Shown: positions 26,020-35,911 of the stretch, in pieces
Layout of the letters: each line of letters begins with the position of its first letter
Numbering within the stretch: the stretch's first letter is position 1
DNA from: Lineus longissimus
Lineage: Eukaryota; Nemertea; Pilidiophora; Heteronemertea; Lineidae
Direction: 5' to 3'
DNA length: 64,000 nucleotides
NCBI RefSeq assembly: GCF_910592395.1
Contig: NC_088322.1
Location: 12,083,431-12,147,430, forward strand
The notes under the pieces: model-generated
Seen by the model: only the letters and a program-made list of their open reading frames with translations
Told to the model about the DNA's origin: nothing
Database searches by the model: none
Made by a program: the position numbers and the translations under genes

Positions 26020-27916
26020 ATATATCTATCATTGGCCTTCGCGGTCGCTGGTGTTACCATGACACGGCTCTGAATCGTGTTGCTTGAGTAATAACGGGGA
26101 TTATTAATGATTTATTACCAGTACGCCGTCGGACAGAAAACACTGGCATTTGCGTTGCCTCATAGGAACATTCAGTGTTGTAATGCATATACTTTACGTC
26201 TAAACTACATCAAACACAAGATGGATTGACGAAGACGTTTAATGAATAACACATATAGTTTGACGCCCACGTTCGAAGTACCAAAGCGTAAAAGGTCGTG
26301 GAGCAATATATACATCTAACACATCAATGTGGTTCAGCGGTAAAGTCATCCAACAAAGTCACCATCTTATGTCGTTGTTATGGATGACAAGATGCTGCTT
26401 ACAATAGAAATTTGTTTCTCAGGTTTAGGGCTCTGCCACGTGACTGGAAACTGATACTAGTAATCGCTGGTTTCGCCCAACCTAAGGCTGGCACTAGTTA
26501 GATGTGACATTAAGATGTTTACCATCAACAGGTTTGGATCACATAGAATCAAACAGATTAGGTGATCTTTGTAAGATGTCAGATCCAGCTAAGGTTACTG
26601 GCAGTGTCCGGCGGCCAGCTTACACCCAAATCGCAATATGGAGACAAAGGCGGTTTTCCGCACCGCTCACTGTTAACTGCAATTACGAATTACGAATTAT
26701 TTGTAATCAAAGAGGTCTACATGCACGATTGTTAGAGAATGCGAAGATTTCGTCTTCGTTGATCGTAATTTGTTAGTGAGTGATGATGCGAAAACTCATA
26801 AGGTTAGAGTATGAAAGCAATGAACCAGAGTATCACCCCTTGATCGGAATTCACATTTCGATACCTTTTTACGCCGCGTTACCCACGAACAAGATACCGG
26901 TGCGTCTTAAAATGCTCATGCTCACGTTGAGAAAAGACATTTGGTCGTGTGTAGAGTAACAGCATGGGTTGAAACCGTTTTCATGGTACACTGAACAGTG
27001 TACAATATGAGAGGAAATCAATAGAAATATGATAAAGCACAAAGCCCCCAGTAACTTGGTCAATCACCCATTGACGGCTTGGCTGCACTCCCCTAATTGG
27101 GTTCGTTTTGATGGATGTGTCGAACGCCGCAGCTGTATTTCCTGGGTGGATCTCTTCTCCTATTGAAAGACTGCTTCCCAGACAAGCTGTTACCACCGCT
27201 AATCCTTAACCTCATACTTTGTGATCAAACTGTTACACACGCTACTGTATGAAATTTCAATGTACATTTTATCCTTGAATTGTTTCTCTGGAATTGTGTG
27301 AAACTCCAGTTTTGTGCAGGAAGTCGTTGTGTAGTTTACTTTTATTTGTTCACATGCCACGGTATTTTTGCGAAGCTGCTCGGACCAGAGGGAGACGGGT
27401 ACAAACGGAACTTCAGGCTACTTTCTTTGCTATCTTGTAACGAATGAATAACTCCATATGAAAGTGCAGAAAAGGTTTATATTTCGAAAAAAAATCGTAC
27501 TAAAGGCTATGATTTCATTGATTGCGTTTTGATAGTCTACTATAAAAAGCATGGTCGATTCCCACTCTACAAGCAGTTAAAATGCTATATTCAATACTCA
27601 CTTTCATTATATATTGGAAAAGCCTGAGTGACAGAATCTAAACAGATAGCCGAATGCCTGACAACATAATAAGATCACATCAAAATGGATTATTGATAAA
27701 CATTTTGAGTGGAATTTCCCAATGTCATTTACCGTATATAAAGATATGAAATATTAAGGACATCCAAATTTGACAGCCTCTAATTTGATAGCTTCCATTA
27801 CAGAAGGATAGTTTGCATTATAGATGTAAGTATACCGTCATCACAATACCAATAGTGATACGTAAGATTCGAATTCTTCGGTTGAAGTTTAAGCAATACG
27901 AAATAGGGACTTTCTC
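26020..27916. other. No gene recognised
   Basis: No supported exon, RNA gene or repeat. Confidence 0.5.
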
Positions 27917-28152
27917 TAGCAGAAGGCTTTTTCCGACTTATTAACGGTTTCTCTAACTTTACCTGATTTATTCGACAAACGTCCGACAATATCCGACTTT
28001 TTCCTGAAAGGTCAGATTTCTAAAAAACGTAAACACCATTATCAGCTTCTTGGGTTGGGTTTCTGTCCTACTACTACAGGATTTAGCCTTTGGTGATATA
28101 GATTTGTACAAACACCAAGCCAGGAAACCCAACCTGAGAAGTTGATAATGAT
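27917..28152 (+). mobile_element. Foldback arm followed by a nested hairpin
   Basis: 27917-28027 is a plus-orientation foldback arm. It runs into an inverted repeat: CCATTATCAGCTTCTTGGG... (28036-28063) pairs with ...TGAGAAGTTGATAATG (28124-28152). Between them lies a second stem, GCCTTTGGTG / CACCAAGCC. The whole could fold into a long two-part hairpin. Confidence 0.7.
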
Positions 28153-29083
28153 ATTTAGTCAAGCGATCCTAACGGATATAGCCTTGCTGGTCGAATCGCC
28201 GAATAACATACCTCGATATGGCTTAGAACTCATTTCCGAGACCCGTTTACTCTGTTTAGATATGATTTGATTGGAGGCAGAAGGAAATGAAGTGAGGACA
28301 AGCGGCGTTTGTAGTCGTTTCAGGATGAGAAGGAACCGTGCGAAATTAAACTGGCTCTCGGTGAAGGTGGCACAACTCACATTATTATGCTTGCAAATTG
28401 GCGAGGAGAAAGTATCATCTCAATGGCAGATCCCTTTACTTATTTGTGCCTCCCAGTCCCAGTTAGTGCAGACAGGGCAAGGCATCATTTTTGTTAGGAA
28501 TCGTAAATAAATTGGTTCAGAAGATGGAATTAGGCTTCAAATTGAGGAAAAGAAATGTACTCTCTTCAATGACTTCTGTAAGAGCCGCTAAATACACTCC
28601 AGTCATCCTGAATTCGACCAAGTGAAAAAATCCGACCAATCGACTCGTTAGTTCGAGACAGTGGATGACTGTGATATAAGATCTTTTCGGGTCAAGATGC
28701 TCTTCATGGTAGTAACGCGATAAATGCTGACATCTGACCGAGAAGTGATTTACTTCTCGTGTTCTTCGATTAACCAACTTCAACAGGATAGGTGAATGGC
28801 CTCACTTGGAAGGAGACTGAATTACATTCTTAGCAGTTCTCGACAGAACCAAGTGTCCGGTGATTGGTGTACGTAGTTTGCGTCGTTCCCACAACTCTAC
28901 TCCAGTGCAGGAATCGACTTCTGGTCCCTGTGTGTGGGTTCTCGAACGGATCCAGTAAGCGTTTCGACGGCAATTACTTTTTCAGTCTGCCGTCATGGTT
29001 GCTCTGTAGGTAATGTACTGAGTAACCCGTTGAATAGTAGAAATGTATCGATCATCATATCAAATGGACAGATCCTGGATAAA

Positions 29084-29149
29084 TTGTCGGATTAATCAGG
29101 AAAAAGTTAGAGAAACCGTTAAGAATTCGGATAAAGCCTCCTATTAGTG
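29084..29149 (-). mobile_element. Foldback element, terminal fragment
   Basis: TTGTCGGATTAATCAGGAAAAAG ... AGCCTCCTATTAGTG, 66 bp of one arm in reverse orientation. Confidence 0.75.
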
Positions 29150-31379
29150 AATTATCGTTTGCGCTAGACCGAATCTCCAAGACACCAGATGGACAGGTCA
29201 AATACACACATACGACGTCATGATCTGCATTTGTGTGTAACCTGAATTCAAGGCACTACAATAATATGGACCGAAATGTGTGTCATAAGGAGTGCGCAGT
29301 GTGCGGTATAAACAACAGAGGCGGTTTCATTGGAGTCCGTGCTGCCTAGCGACAAACGAACGACTTTTAGCTGCTCAACGTGGTGTAGCGTCAAACATGT
29401 CAGATACCCGTACAAGAATATCGTATAGAAGTAGAAACATTTTCCAAAGGCGAGGCTCGGAGTATATATTGTTCGCGCCGTGTCAGCGATGTCAATACCA
29501 TCCATGGTGTCGTTTGATGTTAGCGGCAATCTAATGAATTTGTATTAGCCTTTCGGACGGAGGCTAAGATATTAGGTGAGACGACATGCATAAGACATGA
29601 GTGTTATCACTTGTGAGAGTTGGGGCATCACACCGGAGGTGCTGTGGCTGGCAGGCTTGGCATGGGTGTATTGCATTCGACAGATGATTGCTCATGCGGG
29701 CGCCGCAACTGATGGCAGTCGATGACAGTCTCTTTTGGCAGGACCATTTCGGGTTAGGGAAAACGACATTGAAGAAACTATTTCTCTTCTGATAGTCCTT
29801 TTTTCATAGCAGATCCTGTTATCATTAATCTGGGGGGAAAGTCATTCTACGGACTTGTCAACTTTGAGGTTTAGCACAAATCTTTCCCGTTCTAGTGCGT
29901 CTTGAACGATCGGTAAATGCCAATCGCACTGCTCCAAGTAGCCTCAAATGAGAATAGAGTCGGTGAAAAGTTTAGCTGATTGATTTGGTGGATGAATGGA
30001 CCGGAAGGAAACTAGGATAACTGCGACCACCGTACTTGTGCCTAAAGCCCGAGCTGATATTTTATTACGGGTACAGTCGACGAAAGTGGAATCAAGTTGG
30101 GTGCTTTATGTCCTATATATGAGCACTTGCTCAACCTTCGACTTCCCAGGAGACGTCAGTGTCACAGCTGCAAATTCCAGACATAGATAGCGTCTGTCAC
30201 GTACTTGGAATCACTCAGAGCAGTATTACACGAACTGTTGTCATTATCACGTTTGCCAGATAGTGCTAGAGCTGGGAACTAAGTAGCGGTGTGGATCTTC
30301 CAACTCTGTCCACAGAGTCAATCAGGATCGCGACTAGTGAGCCAACCTTCACAGGTCATGTGTTGGTTTATCATGTTAGCCGAATGGAAATTGGAGAGAC
30401 TTAGATTGGCCTATCGATTGACACAGCAAGTTGTCGTCATAAAGTCCCGTCCCTCCTTACTATCAAAACAGGATGGGACGGCAGCAATCATCACCGTGCT
30501 GCATGATGAGTTCTTCACCTTTCTTTAACTCAATCATTACTTCGGTGCTCTTGCTTTGCCAGCTTAGTCATTCTGCTGGCAACATGTTCTACGTGGTCTC
30601 CATCAGAAAGCTACTAGTGTCCGTTGTAACTCCTTTGATAAGCCTTGTATACCGTGTCCTCCTCTTTTTCACTCATCGACCAAAATTGATGGCACTTCAT
30701 TAGCTCTTGGCGATCTTGATTGCCACGCTGGGGACACACGGCATGCCCACAACAGGTTTCACATTTTGCGCCGCTGAGTAATTGACGAGGAAGCCAATTT
30801 AAGATATTTGCTAGCCAAACTACCCCTTGCATCTTAGTACGTGTTAACTTGTAGCTGATACGCTTGTAATGAGGTTCATCTTCTACCTTAAGTAGTAAGC
30901 TTTACGTAAATGAATTGTCACGCTTAAGACGAAAGAGGCGAAAGTCTTCGCAAGCTCTTGACCAGTTTCTGATGTTGGCACTTCTTCGTTTGGTTGCACA
31001 AAACATATTCTCCTCAACATCTTTTTTACGGATGACATTCTGGTATTGATAGAGCCGCAGATGGTTCACAAAATGCTGGAAATACTTGTAGCTAACAGTC
31101 AACCCATGATCGATTCTATACAGGCATACCTATCGATAGCCGTAAAATAAGGGTGACCAGTATAATATTGGTTGTAATTCTAATCACGTTCATTATCGTT
31201 TATTCATCAGGTGATAGGCTAGGAGAGATACGGAAATCTCCTATCAAGAAATAGAAGTGTTTTCATCCCGTCCCCTGACCAACCCGTAAATACTGATTTA
31301 TCGATGTCTTCAAAATAAGCTTTTCCGCTAGCTGTATTTTGTCCGATTTTCATCCTATTCTTATTGTCTTCTTCTCCAG
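29150..31379. other. No firm gene; region upstream of the first recognised channel exon
   Basis: Missing 5' exons of the channel gene could lie here or further upstream; none could be identified. On the minus strand, frames at 30902-31102 and 30614-30832 give protein-like but unrecognised peptides (see findings). The last ~35 bases before 31380 form a good pyrimidine tract ending in TTCTTCTCCAG. Confidence 0.5.
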
Positions 31380-31508
31380 GTGATAGTAGAGCTACGGGTA
31401 GTCTTCCTAAAGATAGGAGAGATAGATACATTAAAAGAACAGTATAACGCGGACGTTTTTATACAAGCAAAATGGCGGGAACCCAAGCTAGACGGGAAAT
31501 CAACAGAG
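31380..31508 (+). CDS. pLGIC exon 1 (first recognised): N-terminal strand beta1 and loop
   Basis: A 43-codon exon, phase 0 at both ends, between TTCTTCTCCAG and GTAGGT. The peptide includes VVFLKIGEIDTLKEQYNADV and FIQAKWREPKLDG. This matches the start of the extracellular domain of pentameric ligand-gated channels, where a hydrophobic strand leads to a conserved 'I..v.e....y.v..f...W.DprL' segment (compare the glycine receptor QQWNDPRL). The exon opens with GTG (Val) and there is no upstream Met in frame, so the true start and any signal peptide are on an exon I could not find. It belongs with the exons that follow; the downstream acceptor at 32264 keeps the frame. Confidence 0.85.
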
Positions 31509-32263
31509 GTAGGTTTTCGCGGCCTTGGACTATCTTCTAGACGGTACTCAATGACGTCAACTTAGATCACCGCCAGCCAGCCAGCTACCTAAGAAGTTTT
31601 CAATCATTGGGCCCATTGTGCCACGCCCAGTGTTCTGTTTGGTCGCCACCATACGAATATTCGATGTCATCCAATGTTACTTCCGATATTATTGGCAAAA
31701 ACGCGTTCATCTGTGAGGAGCTTGATTAAGAAAGTAATCTCTCTGCTACAATAACTCCGCACTAACACCGGGAACCAATAATGCTGATGACAATACAGTA
31801 CATCCTCGGAGTCTGGGCTCTTCACTTCGAAGGCGTGTTTGAAATATTGAGAGGTGATGTGTGAGGTGAAGCTCTGGTACGCGAGGATGCTCTTAATCTT
31901 TATTTATGATGAAAATCTTAAATTACAAGCCCTTATCTGCATATACTTTTATTTTCTTCAAACTTACACAAACTCAACCGCATTGCTACAAACCCAAACC
32001 CCATCATGTTGTCAGGTTGAAAGTGTGATCGTGACAGCCTAGACACCACGCCAATAATCTGCTCGATCAGATGAGCTCGGGGATAATCGAAACTGCCAAG
32101 ACAATGTCATTATCGACTGTCACCTCTCAAGCACCGTGACCCTTGTTATCTCTAGATTACGAGATTCCCCAAGACTTTCGTGTCGTCTGCAGATATATTC
32201 TTAATTTCCTGCTGCGAGGATTTCATTGTATTTCTAATAAAATGTACATTATTTTTCTTCCAG

Positions 32264-32461
32264 GAATTAAAAATAATAGAATTAGAAAAATATTGGAATC
32301 CACTGCTCTACATCGACAATATCATTACGGAAACAAAGGACAGCTGCTGGCTGACAGCCACGCCCAACTCACGAGGCGAGGCCTACGTCATGGAGAGGAG
32401 GCGAATCAAGGGAATCTTTCTAGAGAATTTAGAGTTGAACGATTTTCCTTTAGATGTTCAA
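32264..32461 (+). CDS. pLGIC exon 2: extracellular domain, loop A to Pro-loop
   Basis: A 66-codon phase-0 exon between TTTTTCTTCCAG and GTAAGT. It contains YWNPLLYIDNI, equivalent to the loop A 'W.Pdl...n' signature. It ends in GIFLENLELNDFPLDVQ, equivalent to the 'dl..FPmDvQ' of the Cys-loop. The conserved FP.D.Q is kept, but the residues that would be the two loop cysteines are Glu and, in the next exon, Leu. The only cysteine in the exon (KDSCWL) is elsewhere. This is therefore a Cys-less 'Pro-loop' receptor, as in prokaryotic GLIC and ELIC. Confidence 0.92.
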
Positions 32462-32658
32462 GTAAGTTATTGTTGTTGCAGTGACAATGGTGACTAGTTC
32501 GGGGTGATAGCACTTCCTTATTTAAATGTCCTTCAATTGTGAGGCAGCCTTTCAAATGAGAGTCTGTCCACCACTTAACAAGCCGATGTGAAATCCTCTT
32601 TAAATTATGTTTTCGCGAAAATCACGGTTTTAAATACTCCATCTTTTGTCCCTTACAG

Positions 32659-32766
32659 GATTTAACTCTTACCATGACGACGGAGCGACCAGACACTGAA
32701 ATCGACATCATTCCAGACGAAAATGAAATGAGTGGTATCAACGTTCAGACGTTCGTAGACCAACAG
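32659..32766 (+). CDS. pLGIC exon 3: extracellular domain after the Pro-loop
   Basis: A 36-codon phase-0 exon between CCCTTACAG and GTGAGT. It begins DLTLTMTTERPDTE, directly continuing FPLDVQ from exon 2, and ends VQTFVDQQ. Family alignment puts it in strands beta7-beta8. It is acidic (PDTEIDIIPDENEM). Confidence 0.88.
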
Positions 32767-34862
32767 GTGAGTGTTCATGTATGTATCTATTCATTGTACT
32801 TCTTAGTCTTCTAGTAGTTTCTCTTTTGATGGTATTGGTTCAGGTAACTTAATAAAGAGATCATGCAACGTCCGTGGCCAAGGTGCGAGTTTACTTAGGG
32901 CAGTAAGTTATAGTTTAGTAGCCTCGTAACGACCTTGTGATATGATGTAGTTAGTCGTGTTACTGTGACATTATGCCAAAATACACTACGATACGCATGT
33001 GGTCAACACTTGAAGTTGAGCTCATTGCCCTAAGTATGAAACGTATTTTTTGCTAAACCTCTAGATATCTTTCGAAAAGCTTTTAGTCTCACTGCTGCGC
33101 ATTTGAAAATTTAATTGTATCGCAGCTGAGTTTGAAAACCTTTGGAAACCTTTGGAAAAACTAGGGGCCAAATTCATAAAGGGTGTAGCTTAAAACAGCG
33201 TTTAACTCCTGAATAGACAGATTCTGGCCCTTCATGTGAATCTTCACAGAATATGAATAGGCCCTGAAACTGATTAGAGAGAAGTTGTACATGTCTAACC
33301 CTTAAACGCCCTTTATGAATTTGGGCCTAGTTGTTTATGTATTCCAAAGCCCAGTATTACAGTCAGATTTAAAATGATTTAACCACTGGCCCTGGGCTAT
33401 TGGTGTAGGAGGGAGGGTATTGCAGACTCTTTGTACAGATTCTGTGGTAGTTCAATCGAATGAAGTCGAAGATATTTTTTGATTTAAGTTACCTGAGCCA
33501 TAACCTTATTTAGATATTTGTCACATGGTAAGCAGGGACATAGTTCAGATGGAAAGAATAAGAAAAAGGGAAAGCACTTATCTTTAGTGCCATTCAGAGT
33601 AAAACACGTTTGCGGATGGATATTTGAAAGCAGAAAATAAAGAAACACCCTGTATACAAAACCAGTTGTTAGCCTCTGACCTAAATCCCCTGCTCACCAA
33701 ATAGACATGTGCATGGAAGCATTTCTCACACTATATAAAATTTGACTCTTACATTTTGATACTATATAAGTTTGCTTTCAAAATATCAAAAGTCGACGGC
33801 ATGTTTATGCCAGCTTTTTGAAATTGTTCATGTTATGAAATAGGTAAAGTTGTTTCGACTTTTTTGTAATCGGCTCTTCTTAAAAGGGTATGTTATAGAG
33901 GGTGTGTTGTAGTCAAAACTTAATGAGAATGATCTTTAGTGTACTAGTTTTCAGAATACCTGTATGATAGTTATTGGAATGTGTTTTCTGTCGCAAATGT
34001 TTAACGTTTAATGTTTTTATATTCTATATTTGAATGTAATTTTAGCATTAGGTGAGAAAGTTCCGTTGGTGTCGAAACTTGGTGGTACGTTTTTGTGTTG
34101 TGTTAATTCCTTGGTAGTTTGCCCTAAACGAGGACTGAGGAAATTTTCTATTTTGTTATCAGTAAAAAGAATATTAAGCCAAAATAAGTAGCGTGTGGAA
34201 ACTAAATAGAACTGTTTTGTAGTATTCAGTATAATTGAAAGATTAAACATATTTAAAAAGATCATGAACTATTTCTTTGTCCATTCTTTCCTTGCCCATG
34301 AGTACAAAAACAATGTACAAAGCATGTTAAGCTCACGTCATCAGTAACATTTTGTGGCAACTCTTGTAGATACTGTACTATCTATCTATATTGAAGGTTT
34401 TTCAGACCAAAATGCAAATGCTATTCAAGCTATTCTTTTTGAAATTTCACTAAATGTGGTGCAGACACAATTACTTGATCTTCAAAATGATAGTAACAAC
34501 AACCTTCTAAGTTCATGGAAATACGATGCCAGTACTATTTTTTCAACGAGACCTCTTCAATTTTAAAAAAATAGGATTCTTCCATCTGTAGTTTTGCATT
34601 ATTTGGACAATGAGTTGGGTGCTATAACATGCATAACTTTCAGATATAGGTAAGTTTTGTTTTTTTATAAATTCTTTTGTCTCATTTCCTAAAGAACTTT
34701 TCAGCCAATTTTTCTTTTTTTTTAAACCAAGACCTCAGTCCTCTGGGTTACATGTCTAGATTTTAGATTAGAAAACTACACGGGACTTAACCAACAACAA
34801 TATACTGCCACTTTTTCCTTTCTTTCTTAACACTACAGTTTATTTCCTCCTCCTCCCCCCAG
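32767..34862. other. Intron 3
   Basis: A 2.1-kb intron. It holds a 164-bp TA-flanked MITE (33164-33327). The open frame at 34354-34566 is not supported as an exon. It ends in a C-rich run before the acceptor CCCCCCAG. Confidence 0.7.
33164..33327. mobile_element. MITE with TA target duplication
   Basis: Terminal inverted repeats GGGGCCAAATTCATAAAGGG and CCCTTTATGAATTTGGGCC are almost perfect over about 20 bp and lie directly inside flanking TA dinucleotides (33162-33163, 33328-33329). The size, lack of coding capacity and TA duplication fit a non-autonomous Tc1/mariner-type element. Confidence 0.85.
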
Positions 34863-35012
34863 GAATGGAGACTACATGAACACATTGAGGTCACCAGGAG
34901 AGTGATGACGCAAGAATTTTCCAGTTCTAGTCGAAACCATCCAGCACTCTCGGTCACGTGTCGAGCGGCGAGACGTCCGGGTTACTTCTATTGGAATGTG
35001 TTTCTCGTCATG
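34863..35012 (+). CDS. pLGIC exon 4: end of extracellular domain and start of M1
   Basis: A 50-codon phase-0 exon after CCTCCCCCCAG and before GTCAGT. EWRLHEHIEVTRRVM is the beta8-beta9 region. ALSVTCRAARRPGYFYWNV is the beta10 to M1 junction, where the family has '..l.R.p.yY...'. The exon ends ...WNVFLVM in the middle of M1, and the reading frame continues into either of the two following exons. The proline normal in the first half of animal receptor M1 is Val here (NVFLVM). Confidence 0.92.
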
Positions 35013-35350
35013 GTCAGTAAGCCAGTTTTGAACAGTTCAGTTCTACGTTGTTGTCGTTGGTACAACTACCCAACGAATACCCTTTGCACCGCCGTTTATA
35101 CTACAATAAGAACAGATAACTTGAAGAGAATAATAATCATTGGCAATATGTCATAGCATTTAAAAAATCATAGGAAGAACATATCCAATTCCAAATCATG
35201 TTTATCACATAAGGCTACATGTTAATTTTTTCAACATCTTCAAGGACAAATTGGTGGGTAAATTCACGAATTAGGGATGGTCATAATGGTAGAGATATGT
35301 TTCGCCTGAGAACATGGACTACGTTTTTCTGTAATGTATATGCAATTTTG

Positions 35351-35390
35351 GTTGATTTCGGTTGATTTCGGTTGATTTTGGTTGATTTCG
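35351..35390 (+). repeat. 10-bp tandem repeat, four copies
   Basis: GTTGATTTCG repeated four times exactly in register (third copy GTTGATTTTG). It lies in the intron just upstream of the alternative pore exons. Confidence 0.9.
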
Positions 35391-35527
35391 CAAATCCATC
35401 AGTAGCACACATTGTAATCTTGCTGGGAGGCTCTAGAGCGAGATACGCAATGACTTAAACTGTTTGTGGCTTGAATGTATTTCGAGATGATCCCTATATA
35501 ACTGACAGCAGGCATTTTTCTTTGCAG

Positions 35528-35683
35528 TTTCTTATCAGCGGTCTGTCATTCGCCACATTTGCTGTCGCTCCGACACTCCCTCAGAAGCGGCTAGTGCTGG
35601 CTTTCACACTATTGCTAACCTCTGTGACCTTTAAATACGTCATAAATCAGAGCTTACCCAAAATATCATATTTGACTTACATG
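35528..35683 (+). CDS. pLGIC exon 5a: second half of M1 plus pore helix M2, variant A
   Basis: A 52-codon phase-0 exon between TTCTTTGCAG and GTAAGT. It encodes the rest of M1 (FLISGLSFATFAV), the M1-M2 turn APTLPQKR, M2 (LVLAFTLLLTSVTFKYVIN) and the M2-M3 loop QSLPKISYLTYM. Aligned to the glycine receptor by SLPK, the pore residues are K-1', R0', V2', T6', L9', T13' and N19'. L9' is the conserved channel-gate leucine. There is no Glu at -1', which in cation channels forms the filter. It is followed by a near-duplicate exon of identical length (5b). Including both would give two pores in one subunit, so one or the other is expected in a mature mRNA. Confidence 0.93.
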
Positions 35684-35755
35684 GTAAGTGTCCATTTAAT
35701 ATTCAAAGTAGTAGGCGGGGCTAGTATGCTAATAAGCACGTTTTGCTCTTTTCAG

Positions 35756-35911
35756 TTTCTGATCACCGGCCTATCATTTGCAACCTTCGCCGTGAGCCCG
35801 ATACTGCCCCAGAACCGCCTTCAACTTTCATTTACACTATTACTCACTTCAGTGGCATTTAAATTCGTCGTCATACAAAGTCTTCCAAAAATATCTTATC
35901 TGACTTATATG
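35756..35911 (+). CDS. pLGIC exon 5b: second half of M1 plus pore helix M2, variant B
   Basis: A 52-codon phase-0 exon between TGCTCTTTTCAG and GTAAGT, 42/52 identical to exon 5a by direct comparison. It encodes FLITGLSFATFAV, SPILPQNR, LQLSFTLLLTSVAFKFVVI and QSLPKISYLTYM. Against 5a the pore positions change to N-1', Q2', S4', A13', F16', V18' and I19'; R0', T6', L9' and K15' are kept. Both splice sites and the frame are intact, so this is not a decayed copy. The intervening intron is 72 nt, and the open frame passes through it without a stop. Confidence 0.92.

Noticed and set aside
35684-35755. One long exon 35528-35911 reading through both pore copies
   Set aside because: The frame is open, but the 72 nt between the copies begin with GTAAGT and end with a pyrimidine tract plus CAG, and a subunit with two M2 helices would not fit the fold.
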